Source: DASUPK01 sp963763955 (GTDB lineage: Bacteria; Actinomycetota; Thermoleophilia; Solirubrobacterales; 70-9). Taken from it: a DNA stretch of 64,000 bases. The first letter of the stretch is position 1. Each line of letters starts with the position of its first letter. Shown piece by piece: positions 1-8,045 of the stretch. Below the pieces are notes generated by a model, which worked only from the letters and a program-made list of their open reading frames with translations, was not told the origin of the DNA and ran no database searches. The translations under genes were made by a program, and so were the position numbers. The DNA lies in assembly GCA_963763955.1 (NCBI GenBank), contig CAVXQP010000009.1, positions 62,001 to 126,000 of the forward strand. Direction: 5' to 3'.

Positions 1-23
1 GTAGAGACGGCCTGACGGGGCCA

Positions 24-1139
24 TCAATTCTGTAAGTAGCGGTCGACCGGGTCGACCTCCTGAAGCCTGCGCAGCCCCTCGCGGATGTCCTTGGCGCGTC
101 CGGCGCCGACGCCCTCGACCGCCTCCAGGTCGTCATCGCTGGCGGCGAGGACCTCCTCCAGGCCGCCGAACTCCTGGATGATCCGCTGCACCACCAGCTT
201 GGGCAGGCGCGGGATCCGCCCGAGGACGCGATAGCCGCGGGGCGAAACCGGGAAGTCGAGGGCCGAGACTTTGCGGTCGTAGCCCAGCAGCTCGGCGAGG
301 CGGCCGAAGTCGAGGAGATCCTGGTGCGGCATGCGCGCGATCGCCGCGGTGGTCGTCGTCAGGTTCTCCTCGGTGTCCTCCACGGAGTAGTCGCGGATCA
401 GGGCCGACTTGTCGGCGGCGACACCGACCATCGTCTCCTCGAGCTGCATCTCGATCAGCCGGCCCTCGGTGCCGAGCTCGACGATGTAGCGCTCGACCTC
501 GACGGCCATGCGCGTCACGAGCTCGGCCCGCTGAAGGACCGAGAGGACGTCGTAGAGGACGGTCCCGCCCTCGAACTCGAGCTGGGTGAGTCGTGTCGAG
601 ACCGAGTCGAGCCGGGCGCGGTACTTGTCCAGCGTGGCGAGTCCCTGGTTGGCCTTCGCCAGCACGGCGGGGATGTCCTGGAGGATGTACTTCATCCCGC
701 CCAGGTAGAGGGAAACGACGTCGCGGCGCTCGGAGATGGCCACGACCAGGGCATCGGTCTGCTTCGAGACGCGCTCGGCGGTGCGGTGCCGGGTGCCCGT
801 CTCCGACGAGAGGATCGTCGGGTCCGGCATCAGCTGGACGTTGGCGCAGATGATCCTTGTCGCCTGCTCGTTGAGGACGATCGCCCCGTCCATCTTCGCG
901 ACCTGGTAGAGCAGCGCCGGGGTGTAGTCGATGTCGAGGTTGATGCCCCCCGAAAAAAGAAAGGAGACCTCTTCCGGGTCTCCGATCACGATCAACCCGC
1001 CGGTGCGCGAGTGAACGATGTTGTCGATTCCCTCCCGCAGCGCAGTACCGGGAGCGACGATGTCGAGGGCCCGCAGGAGTCGCGGATCCTGTCGCGCCTC
1101 CAACTCCTGTAGATCGTCGCCGGGAAGCGAAGACGCCAT
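24..1139 (-). CDS. disA: DNA integrity scanning protein DisA, diadenylate cyclase
   Basis: Makes the second messenger c-di-AMP from two ATP and scans DNA for branched structures. The 371-residue protein has an N-terminal DAC domain with both catalytic motifs visible (DGA at residues 84-86, RHR at 117-119), a helical linker, and a C-terminal helix-hairpin-helix around residues 325-360 (EGVGAGRAKDI). The frame stays open for 53 more codons upstream, but family alignment favours the ATG at 1139 (MASSLPGDDLQ), and the upstream extension merely translates an intergenic repeat. It lies downstream of radA in the same direction, the usual disA-radA neighbourhood linked to recombination control. Confidence 0.95.
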   Translation of the reverse strand: MASSLPGDDLQELEARQDPRLLRALDIVAPGTALREGIDNIVHSRTGGLIVIGDPEEVSFLFSGGINLDIDYTPALLYQVAKMDGAIVLNEQATRIICANVQLMPDPTILSSETGTRHRTAERVSKQTDALVVAISERRDVVSLYLGGMKYILQDIPAVLAKANQGLATLDKYRARLDSVSTRLTQLEFEGGTVLYDVLSVLQRAELVTRMAVEVERYIVELGTEGRLIEMQLEETMVGVAADKSALIRDYSVEDTEENLTTTTAAIARMPHQDLLDFGRLAELLGYDRKVSALDFPVSPRGYRVLGRIPRLPKLVVQRIIQEFGGLEEVLAASDDDLEAVEGVGAGRAKDIREGLRRLQEVDPVDRYLQN

Positions 1140-1237
1140 CGCCAATGATGGAAGCAGAAAGCAAAGGAGCTTGCTTTGCGGGGAAATCCGTCTGGAAAGG
1201 TCGGGATGGCGGTTGTCAAGCGTTATCGGCGGGCGGC

Positions 1238-1302
1238 TCCTGTCGCGGAATTGGACCGCGGATCGAGGCATCTCACCGCGGATCCAATCCCGCGCCACCC
1301 GC
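1238..1302 (-). repeat. Intergenic stem-loop repeat, copy A
   Basis: An element of about 65 bp just after the radA stop. Arms 1244-1255 and 1283-1294 pair over 12 positions, with one A-C mismatch on the plus strand that becomes a G-U pair on the minus-strand RNA. They enclose a 27-nt loop. A second copy with an identical loop lies at 25075-25139 in inverted orientation. The flanks GCGGGTGG and ACAGGA are also conserved. Three stem pairs differ between copies by compensatory double changes, so the folded form appears to be conserved. Confidence 0.8.
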
Positions 1303-1313
1303 CCGAGATTCCG

Positions 1314-2687
1314 CTAGGCAACCCGCTTCAAGCTTCCGCGGTTTTCCCCAGAAAGGGCACCCTTCAGAGAGCTGACGGACTGGAGGCCCTTGATTGGTTC
1401 GTCAGCTGCTGGTGGGCCGAGCACCTTTCCCAGGCCGAACTTGCGGGCCTCGGCGACGCGGCGGTCCGCGTGGGGGACGTAGCGGATCTCACCGGTGAGG
1501 CCGATCTCCCCGAAGCAGGCCACGGGCTTGCCGTCTGCCTCGAGGGTCCTGCCCGAGTGGGCGGAAGCGACGGCCATGGCGATGGCGAGGTCGGCGCCAG
1601 GCTCGTCCACCCGGATCCCGCCCGCGACGTTGACGAAGACATCGGCGGAGGAAAGGGAGATGCCCGCATGCCTCGTGAGGACCGCAAGGACCAGCGCGAG
1701 GCGGTTCCGATCGACGCCGGTCGCCGTGCGGCGAGGAGGCACGATCTCGGTCGGCGCGACCAGAGCCTGCACCTCGACCAACACCGGCCGCGTCCCTTCC
1801 ATCGCACAGAGGACGACCGAGCCCGCGGCCGGGCGGGACTCGCCGACGAAGCGCGCGGAGGGGTCGGTGACCTCCACGAGGCCGCCCTGGCGCATCTCGA
1901 AGACGCCCACCTCGCTGGTTGCGCCGAAGCGGTTTTTGAGGGCGCGCAGCGTCCGGAAGGTCCGCTCTCGCTCGCCCTCGAAATGGAGCACGCAGTCGAC
2001 CAGGTGCTCGAGGGCCCGGGGCCCGGCCAGGGATCCCTCCTTGGTCACGTGGCCGATCAGGATCAGTGTCACGTCGAGCCGCTTCGCCGTCTCCAGCAGC
2101 GCGGAGGTCGCCTCCCGGATCGCGCCGACGCTCCCGGGTGCGGCGTCGGGTATCGCCAGGGTCTGGACCGAGTCGATCACGCAGGCGGCGGGTCGCTCCG
2201 ACTCGAGGGCGGAGAGCACGGACTCGAGCGAGGGCTCGGCCAGCATCGGCACGGACAGCGCCGCCTCCCCCAGCCGCTCTGCACGTCGGCGGACCTGCGC
2301 CGCCGACTCCTCGCCCGAGACATAGATGACCTCGTTGCCGACCGCCCCGATGTTGGCAAGCGCCATCCCGGCCAGCGTGCTCTTCCCGATCCCGGGGGCG
2401 CCGCCGAGCAGGACCAGCGAGCCGGGCACGAGGCCGCCACCGAGCACCCGGTCGAGCTCGGCGATCCCGGTCCCGAGCCGCGCCGAGCGCTCGGCCTGGA
2501 CATCGCGCAGAGGCACCGGCTTCGGCCCACCGGCGCCCTTGGCCTTGCCGCGCCGTCCCGAGCGGCCCCCCGGTGCGCTCACCTGCTCGAGGCTGTTCCA
2601 GGCCCCGCAGCCCGAGCATTGCCCGGTCCAGGTGAGCGCGGAGTGGCCGCACTCCGAGCACCTGTATTGGGCGGCTTTCCCAGTCAT
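1314..2687 (-). CDS. radA: DNA repair protein RadA (Sms)
   Basis: RecA-like ATPase that processes recombination branches. The 457 residues contain an N-terminal C4 zinc finger (Cys10, 13, 24, 27), a Walker A GGAPGIGKST at 95-104, the RadA signature KNRFG at 251-255, and a C-terminal Lon-like domain. Length is normal for the family. The ATG at 2687 has no Shine-Dalgarno, but a TAGCCT hexamer ends 6 nt upstream, so the mRNA is probably leaderless. disA follows after a 174-bp gap that holds the stem-loop repeat. Confidence 0.95.
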   Translation of the reverse strand: MTGKAAQYRCSECGHSALTWTGQCSGCGAWNSLEQVSAPGGRSGRRGKAKGAGGPKPVPLRDVQAERSARLGTGIAELDRVLGGGLVPGSLVLLGGAPGIGKSTLAGMALANIGAVGNEVIYVSGEESAAQVRRRAERLGEAALSVPMLAEPSLESVLSALESERPAACVIDSVQTLAIPDAAPGSVGAIREATSALLETAKRLDVTLILIGHVTKEGSLAGPRALEHLVDCVLHFEGERERTFRTLRALKNRFGATSEVGVFEMRQGGLVEVTDPSARFVGESRPAAGSVVLCAMEGTRPVLVEVQALVAPTEIVPPRRTATGVDRNRLALVLAVLTRHAGISLSSADVFVNVAGGIRVDEPGADLAIAMAVASAHSGRTLEADGKPVACFGEIGLTGEIRYVPHADRRVAEARKFGLGKVLGPPAADEPIKGLQSVSSLKGALSGENRGSLKRVA

Positions 2688-2693
2688 CCGCCC

Positions 2694-2699
2694 AGGCTA
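2694..2699 (-). promoter_or_regulatory. Predicted radA -10 box (leaderless)
   Basis: TAGCCT on the minus strand ends 6 nt before the radA ATG. This places the transcription start on or beside the start codon. No Shine-Dalgarno is present. The rest of the 2688-2839 gap shows nothing else. Confidence 0.5.
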
Positions 2700-2839
2700 G
2701 GGATGAGATCCGACGCCTCCCGCGCAGTGCGTAGAGACACTGCGAGGAGGCGGTCGCGGATGAAGCGCGTAGGCGAGTGGTCAACGTCAGCCGGGCACGT
2801 CTCGAGGCTACTCCTCCGAGCTCCTCCGTCAACCGCGCG

Positions 2840-3487
2840 CTAGTCGACCAGCCGCCCGAAGAGGAGGTCGAACAGCGGCACGTAGAGATCGAGCGGCGCC
2901 TCGTCGGGGTCCACCAGGTGCTGAACGGCGAGCCCCACGTCCAGCGCGATCATCGCCGTCGCTATCTGGTCCGGTGGCAGGGGCGGCTTGCGGCCGACCT
3001 CATTGAAGGTCTCCTTCGTCTGCTCGGCGAGGAGGCCACGGTTTCCGCTCCAGAAGGTCGCTGCCAGCTCGCGGAACTCCGGGTCGCGCGCGGCCTGGGT
3101 GAGGCACTCGAGCCAGAGCCGGAAGAGCCAACTTCCGCCCTCTTCCCTCTGGAGGTCACGAACGCGCTCGATCCCCCAGCGGAGCCGCTCGCGCGGCGTC
3201 CCAGGTTGCTCCTGAGCCTGCTCCGCCATCGCCGCATACTGGCGATAGACCCGATCCTGGAGGAGCTCGACGAAGAGCTCGTCCTTGCTCTTGAAGTTGG
3301 AGTAGAAGGCGCCGCGGCTGAACCCCGCCTCCGCCGTGATCTCCTCGACGCTCGATCCGTGCAGCCCGCGGCGCAGGAATACCTGCTCCGCGGCATCGAG
3401 CAGCCTCAGGCGGGTCTTGGCCTGCCGCTCCTTGCGACTCAATCGCCGCGTCCGCGGCCGTTGGGATGATGGTGCGGAGGACGCCAT
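2840..3487 (-). CDS. TetR/AcrR family transcriptional regulator
   Basis: The 215-residue protein has a basic N-terminal tail and a TetR helix-turn-helix at about residues 25-70 (the SSVEEITAEAGFSRGAFYSNF region), then an all-helical ligand domain. Its ATG lies 1 nt after the stop of a small membrane-protein gene, so the two form one operon. A tandem palindrome (3944-3975) in front of that operon is the likely operator, implying autoregulation. The ligand cannot be predicted. Confidence 0.88.
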   Translation of the reverse strand: MASSAPSSQRPRTRRLSRKERQAKTRLRLLDAAEQVFLRRGLHGSSVEEITAEAGFSRGAFYSNFKSKDELFVELLQDRVYRQYAAMAEQAQEQPGTPRERLRWGIERVRDLQREEGGSWLFRLWLECLTQAARDPEFRELAATFWSGNRGLLAEQTKETFNEVGRKPPLPPDQIATAMIALDVGLAVQHLVDPDEAPLDLYVPLFDLLFGRLVD

Positions 3488-3488
3488 T

Positions 3489-3938
3489 TCAGAGTGCGGG
3501 CTGGCTCGGCAGCGGCGACCCGGCGAAGAAGAACCAGACCTCGAAGGCGACGATGCCCAGCACGGCGACGATCACGAAGACGCGCTCAACCGGGTCGTTC
3601 TCTTCATCGTGCGGACGCGGCTCGTCGCGAAAGCTCCGATTCCAGGACATCCGCCGAACCCTCGCGCGCTGTTCGTCCTCTGAGACCCATCGGCGCCTCA
3701 GGGATCCGCCGGCCACCAACGCCAGCAAGTAGCTGACCAGGATCCCGACGGTGATCAGAATCGCGAGGGACGGGGTCAGATCACGCTTGGTGCCCGCGAT
3801 CTGTGAGGCGATCCAGACCCAGGCGAGCGGAATGCCGAGAGCCACGATCAACGCAATGAACAGGCCAGAGATCCCCCAACCCGCCCCCTTGACGACATCA
3901 AGCGGGCGACGATGTCCGTTTGGGCGAGCCTCCTGCAT
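3489..3938 (-). CDS. Small three-helix membrane protein (paralogue of 5052-5495)
   Basis: Unknown function. The 149 residues show two adjacent membrane segments (about 18-75), a basic cytosolic stretch containing WNRSFRD and DPVERVF, and a third membrane segment near the C terminus. It is clearly paralogous to the gene at 5052-5495 (shared WNRSxRD, DPVERxF and FFAGxPxP). The start is set at ATG 3938; the open frame runs further upstream, but that would cross the operator and the promoter of the divergent gene. It is co-transcribed with the TetR gene, so it may be the regulated output. Confidence 0.7.
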   Translation of the reverse strand: MQEARPNGHRRPLDVVKGAGWGISGLFIALIVALGIPLAWVWIASQIAGTKRDLTPSLAILITVGILVSYLLALVAGGSLRRRWVSEDEQRARVRRMSWNRSFRDEPRPHDEENDPVERVFVIVAVLGIVAFEVWFFFAGSPLPSQPAL

Positions 3939-3943
3939 CTGAA

Positions 3944-3975
3944 ATACATAAGTGTATCTGAATACGACTTTGTAT
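3944..3975. promoter_or_regulatory. Tandem palindromic operator, probably for the adjacent TetR
   Basis: Two copies of ATAC-N6-GTAT lie at 3944-3957 and 3962-3975, offset by 18 bp. They start 6 bp upstream of the membrane-protein ATG and are visibly AT-rich against the GC-rich surroundings. The position suggests repression of the membrane protein-TetR operon; the divergent GGDEF gene has its own -10 about 55 bp further on. Confidence 0.6.
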
Positions 3976-4029
3976 CCGTGATTGCGCAACGCGGGATTTG
4001 TGGCGGTCAAGGGCAGCCGATCCGGGGCC

Positions 4030-4035
4030 GATAAT
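4030..4035 (+). promoter_or_regulatory. Predicted -10 box of the GGDEF gene
   Basis: GATAAT ends 6 nt before ATG 4042, consistent with a leaderless transcript. No Shine-Dalgarno is seen. Confidence 0.5.
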
Positions 4036-4041
4036 TCGAGC

Positions 4042-5055
4042 ATGAGTCCGCTTGAGGGGATCCGTTCGCGGTGGGATCGGCACGCACCAGTCGCGGTTCG
4101 GGCGCTGGTGCTGATCGCCCTGGCGGGCGGGCTCAGTGCGATCTTCGCGTCCCTCTTCCCCGCCAACCCCGCAGCGCCCGTGGCCCTGATGCGGATCGTC
4201 GGGTCGATCCTGCTCGGCGCCGCGCTCGCCCTCTGGTGGTTCGGCGATCGGGTGCCGGAATGGTTCCTGCGCGTGGCGATCGCCATCGGAACCCTCCTCG
4301 TTTCGCTGCTGATCGCGCGGGCGGCGACGGGGGTGGGAATGATCGTCACCGCCTCCGACTACATGTGGATTGGGGTCTACGCCGCCTTCTTCTTCTCACC
4401 GGGCGCCGCCCGCGCCCATATGGCGCTGATCGCTGCGGCGTTCGGTGCGGCGCTCGTGGTCAACACCCATCCGGTGCCCGCCGACGCCTGGGTGTTCATG
4501 ACGGCGTCACTGGTCGTCGCTACAGAGACGATCAGCAGGCAGCACCAGCGCCTGCGCCGCGAGGCCCAGACGGACCCGCTCACGGGGTTGCTCAACCGCA
4601 ATGGCCTAAAGCCCGCCGCAGAGCGGGCCTTCGCCCTCGCCGACCGCACCGGCATCCCCCTGACGGTCGCCCTGATCGACCTCGACCACTTCAAGCAGGT
4701 GAACGATCGCGACGGCCACCAGGCCGGCGACCGGCTGCTCGTCGAGCTGACCAGGATCTGGGGCCGGGAGCTCGAGCCCAGCGACATCTTCGCCCGACTG
4801 GGCGGCGACGAGTTCCTCGTCCTGCTGGTGGGCTCGAGCGATGAGGAACGCGCACGGTTGCTCGAGCGCCTGCGCTTCGCCTCACCGACGCCGTGGAGCG
4901 CCGGCGTGATCCCGCGCCAACCCGGCGAGGACCTCAGCACCTGCCTCGCGAGGGCCGACATCGCCCTCTATGACGCAAAGCGCTCCCGCCGGCCGCGGCG
5001 CGAGCCGGTCCATCCGCCGACCGCGGGCCGGGCCGCTCAGCTCGAGACGTCCTAG
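4042..5055 (+). CDS. Membrane-anchored diguanylate cyclase (GGDEF)
   Basis: Synthesises c-di-GMP. The 337 residues begin with about six hydrophobic helices (residues 15-160, resembling a MASE-type sensor), followed by a GGDEF domain with intact GGDEF at 254-258 and the DLDHFKxVND motif around 213-222. The inhibitory I-site, usually RxxD five residues before GGDEF, reads EPSD (245-248), so product feedback inhibition is probably lost. The start ATG 4042 is chosen for the -10 box and alignment; an in-frame start at 3982 would overlap the promoter. Its stop overlaps the stop of the convergent gene within CTAG. Confidence 0.92.
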   Translation: MSPLEGIRSRWDRHAPVAVRALVLIALAGGLSAIFASLFPANPAAPVALMRIVGSILLGAALALWWFGDRVPEWFLRVAIAIGTLLVSLLIARAATGVGMIVTASDYMWIGVYAAFFFSPGAARAHMALIAAAFGAALVVNTHPVPADAWVFMTASLVVATETISRQHQRLRREAQTDPLTGLLNRNGLKPAAERAFALADRTGIPLTVALIDLDHFKQVNDRDGHQAGDRLLVELTRIWGRELEPSDIFARLGGDEFLVLLVGSSDEERARLLERLRFASPTPWSAGVIPRQPGEDLSTCLARADIALYDAKRSRRPRREPVHPPTAGRAAQLETS

Positions 5056-5495
5056 CCCGGGCTGTTCGGGAACGGCGCGCCCGCGAAGAAGGCGAACCAG
5101 ATCAGGAACGCGATCATCGAGACGATCGCGGTGGCGACGAAGAGCCTCTCGACAGGATCGCTCTGGTGCTCCCCCGGCTTGTACGGCGTGTCGCGCATGC
5201 TCCGGTTCCAGGGGTCGCGCCGGCCCCTCCCCCCTTGGCCCATCCGCCGCTTCAGGATGCGCGCCCGGAACCAGGAGGCGATCAGCAGCAGCCCGTAGTA
5301 GGACACCAGAATGCCGGTCCCGATGAAGACGGCGACCGGCCCGTTGACCGCGCCCGTCCTCCCGTAGAACTGCGACGCGACGAAGATCCAGAAGAGCGGC
5401 ACGCCGAATCCGATCAGCAGGGCCCCGACGAGGGTGAAGGCGGTCGAGCCCGTACCGACCAGAACTCTCCTGATCGCTGTCAGCACTCCGGTCAT
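5052..5495 (-). CDS. Small three-helix membrane protein (paralogue of 3489-3938)
   Basis: Unknown function. The 147 residues have the same plan as the gene at 3489-3938: two N-terminal membrane helices, a basic cytosolic loop with WNRSMRD and DPVERLF, and a final membrane helix ending FFAGAPFPNSPG. The two paralogues flank the diguanylate cyclase gene. Start is ATG 5495. I know no named family with this layout. Confidence 0.7.
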   Translation of the reverse strand: MTGVLTAIRRVLVGTGSTAFTLVGALLIGFGVPLFWIFVASQFYGRTGAVNGPVAVFIGTGILVSYYGLLLIASWFRARILKRRMGQGGRGRRDPWNRSMRDTPYKPGEHQSDPVERLFVATAIVSMIAFLIWFAFFAGAPFPNSPG

Positions 5496-5533
5496 TGGCG
5501 ATCTACCCCGGCGCGCACGCGCCTCAACTGAGG

Positions 5534-6682
5534 TTAGCGGGCGGCCTCGGCAGTCAGGTACCGCAAATCCCGCTCGGGGTCGATGCCCCAGTCGCTCGCC
5601 ACTGCGGCCAGCTCCGCGCTCACCGACCAGCGATCGGGGCGCTCCTCGCCCGTGTGGTCCGGTGTGGCGCCCTTGAGAGCCATGCAGCCGGTGTTGTCGC
5701 CGATCGAGCGGATCTCATCCACCTGATCGGGGCCCAGCCTGCCCTCGTCCGGGAGAGAGGCAAGCTCCGCTCGCTTCTCCTCGATCGGCCGGGCGCTCTC
5801 GCCCGCCTCCTGGATCAGAGTCGGGACGACGCACTCGACCGCCGGGTGGGCGAGGTTCCACTGGCAGGCGAGCTGCATGGGAGTGAGCCCCACGCTCTCG
5901 GCGACCGGCCGCAGGCGATCGAGCTTCGTCCGCCCCTCCGCGATCCAGCCCTGCGGACGGAAGGAGCGATGGTCGCCCTGCGGCAGCTTAGTCTCCGGCG
6001 TGACGTCGTCCCAGAAGATCCCGCCGTAGTCGACGACCCGGGTGATCACCCGGACGTCGTGACGGGCCGCCGCGTCGAGGCAGAGCTCACCCGGCCAGGG
6101 CTCGAAGGGATTGAGGATCACCATCGCCCAGTCGATTCGATCGCCGAAGCGCTCGAAGCAGCGGACGAGGTCGAGGGTGAAGCCGTTGGCCGGCCCCGGT
6201 GCGACACCGATCGCGTCCGCGAGGCCGGCTTCCCGGAGCGCTGCCATCCCGTCCCAGACCTTCTCGCTCTCGTACCCGGTGCGGTCCGGGTTGTGGAGCA
6301 GGAGCAGGTCGAAGCGGTCCTGTCCCAGCCGCTCGAGGCTGCGTTCTGTCGCCATCCTCAGATAGCCGGCGTACTCGCCCGCCGGGCGCAGCGCGGGGTC
6401 GGTGAATCGCGGGAAGCCCTTTGGGCCGGCCCGCTCTCCCTCATAGAAGTCGTGGCCAACGGCACCGATCAGCGAGTAGTCCTCGCGTGCGATGCCGTGG
6501 AGTGCGCGTCCGAGGAGCGAATCCGCGTCGCCCGTGCCGTAGACGTCGGCGCTGAGAACGGCGTCGATGCCATCGCCCGGGCGCAGCAGCGCCTCGAGCC
6601 GCTCGGGCTCGATCGCCTCGCCGAAGCGGAGGAACCGCCCCCCGCTCCAGGTTCCGATCGCCTTCTGGCCCGGTGCGCTCAC
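5534..6682 (-). CDS. Aldo/keto reductase-like protein with a degraded catalytic tetrad
   Basis: The 382 residues follow the aldo/keto reductase barrel (ADVYGTGDADSLLGRAL, LLLLHNPD). Compared with the family tetrad Asp-Tyr-Lys-His, Tyr48 and His130 are present, but the Asp position reads Leu43 and the Lys position reads Ala74. It may be catalytically altered or have a non-redox role. GTG 6682 is chosen because a TACGGT hexamer (6689-6694) ends 6 nt upstream and the N terminus then matches the family. Confidence 0.75.
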   Translation of the reverse strand: MSAPGQKAIGTWSGGRFLRFGEAIEPERLEALLRPGDGIDAVLSADVYGTGDADSLLGRALHGIAREDYSLIGAVGHDFYEGERAGPKGFPRFTDPALRPAGEYAGYLRMATERSLERLGQDRFDLLLLHNPDRTGYESEKVWDGMAALREAGLADAIGVAPGPANGFTLDLVRCFERFGDRIDWAMVILNPFEPWPGELCLDAAARHDVRVITRVVDYGGIFWDDVTPETKLPQGDHRSFRPQGWIAEGRTKLDRLRPVAESVGLTPMQLACQWNLAHPAVECVVPTLIQEAGESARPIEEKRAELASLPDEGRLGPDQVDEIRSIGDNTGCMALKGATPDHTGEERPDRWSVSAELAAVASDWGIDPERDLRYLTAEAAR

Positions 6683-6728
6683 GCGCCAACCGTAGCGGGC
6701 AGCAGGCTCGCGGCGACCGCGGTCCGCG

Positions 6729-7481
6729 CTAGCCGATGCCCACGTACCAGGCGCCGAAGAGCAGCCCGAAAACCCCGAAGCCGGGGATCAGAACGGTCCG
6801 GTAAAGGGGATCGATCAGCCGGCGCGTGAGCAGCCAGGCGAACGCCGTGGTGCAGAGCGTCATCGACAGTGCCGACATCGGAGCGAAAACGGCGAGGGCG
6901 GCTGCAGCCTCGACCTTTCCGGGCATCGCCGCGATCAGCAGCAGTGCAACAGCACCAGTTCCCGCCAGGCCGTGGAGCAGGCCGAGGCCGAGCGCCTGCC
7001 GCGGGGTCCGCACGTTCCGGTGGCGATGCTCGGGCTGGTCGCGGTGATGGAGGTGACGGTGGCCCTCGGAGCCACCGGGGCGCAGGTGCGGGTGCTTCCC
7101 GGCCCTGAAGTCCCCGCGGAGCCACTTGACGACGATCCGCAGCGCGAGCAGCAGGATCACGACGCCAACCGCTCTTTCAGCGCCCTGCTCGAGCCAGCCC
7201 GGCATCGAGGACTTGAACAGGATCAGGGGAACCCCGATGACCAGCAGCGCAGTGGCGTGTCCCGCTCCCCACCAGGCCCCGAGCCTCGCCGCGCCCCGAA
7301 CGTCGCCACCGTCGACGGCCACCAGCGAGGTGACCGCCACGAGGTGGTCCGGATCGGAGGCGTGACGCAGGCCCAGGGCCAGGGCGATCAGCAGCGCGAC
7401 GATCAGCGGGGCCCCCGCGAACAGGCCCTCGAGCCACGCATCGATCTGCTCGACCGGCTGGAAGAGGAAGTCGAAGCTCAC
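6729..7481 (-). CDS. NiCoT-type nickel/cobalt permease-like membrane protein
   Basis: The 250-residue polytopic membrane protein carries the nickel/cobalt signature RHASDPDH (H-x4-D-H) in its first helix around residue 39. A histidine-rich cytosolic loop (about 130-155, with HRHLHHRD) sits in the middle and hydrophobic helices follow. Substrate is inferred from the motif; related proteins have been called urease accessory UreH-like or HupE-like. The ATG overlaps the stop of the upstream Fur-family gene by 4 nt (ATGA), so it is the last gene of the metal operon. Confidence 0.75.
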   Translation of the reverse strand: MSFDFLFQPVEQIDAWLEGLFAGAPLIVALLIALALGLRHASDPDHLVAVTSLVAVDGGDVRGAARLGAWWGAGHATALLVIGVPLILFKSSMPGWLEQGAERAVGVVILLLALRIVVKWLRGDFRAGKHPHLRPGGSEGHRHLHHRDQPEHRHRNVRTPRQALGLGLLHGLAGTGAVALLLIAAMPGKVEAAAALAVFAPMSALSMTLCTTAFAWLLTRRLIDPLYRTVLIPGFGVFGLLFGAWYVGIG

Positions 7482-8044
7482 GACCCCGCACCTCCCTCTC
7501 GGGCCGCGCAGCGCGGGCAGAGACCCACCATCGGGAAGTGGGTGAAGCCGACCGCGTAGCCGAAGCGGCGCTGGACCTCCTCGCGCAGCGAGTCGAGGTC
7601 CGATCGATCGACCTCCTCGATCGACCCGCAGCGATCGCAGGCCAGGTACTCGCGTTCACCGCCGCCGACCAGGACGTAGCGGCCCGGGCCGTGCCCGGCA
7701 TGAAAGTGGCGAACCACGCCGTGCTCCTCGAGCGTCTCGAGGTTGCGGTAGACGGAGGCGAGGTCGAGCGGGGTCCGATCCAGCCCGGCAGCGATCTGCT
7801 GGGCGGAGACCGGCGTCGGCGCCTCGAAGAGGTGGTTGACGATCAGCCGGCGGGCCGTCGAGATCCTCAGACCGCGCTCTCGGAGCGTCCGCAGAACGGC
7901 GTCCGGGCTCCCGAACTGGAGGGTTGGGCCTGTCGACTGAAAGGTCAAGCTGGGACGAGATCGCTTACCCGCCAGTGCGACGATTGCCGGAGTCCGGATC
8001 AATTCCGAACGGAAGTCCTCCAGTTGTCGGTGGGCCGCCCTCAT
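7478..8044 (-). CDS. Fur-family metalloregulator (Fur/Zur/Nur type)
   Basis: Metal-responsive repressor. A winged helix lies at about residues 47-110 (DLASVYRNLETLEEHGVV), and the dimerisation domain has two structural zinc CxxC pairs (Cys136/139, Cys176/179) plus the HFHAGH segment (113-118). The usual His-rich run before the first CxxC reads GEREYLAC, so the sensing site is atypical. An N-terminal extension of about 45 residues may mean the true start lies downstream. It sits between two nickel/cobalt transporter genes, so Ni or Co sensing is likely, but the sequence does not settle the metal. Confidence 0.85.
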   Translation of the reverse strand: MRAAHRQLEDFRSELIRTPAIVALAGKRSRPSLTFQSTGPTLQFGSPDAVLRTLRERGLRISTARRLIVNHLFEAPTPVSAQQIAAGLDRTPLDLASVYRNLETLEEHGVVRHFHAGHGPGRYVLVGGGEREYLACDRCGSIEEVDRSDLDSLREEVQRRFGYAVGFTHFPMVGLCPRCAAREGGAGS

Positions 8045-8045
8045 C

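Noticed and set aside
24..1298. Longer disA starting at 1298
   Set aside because: The extra 53 residues are translated from the intergenic stem-loop and have no family similarity.
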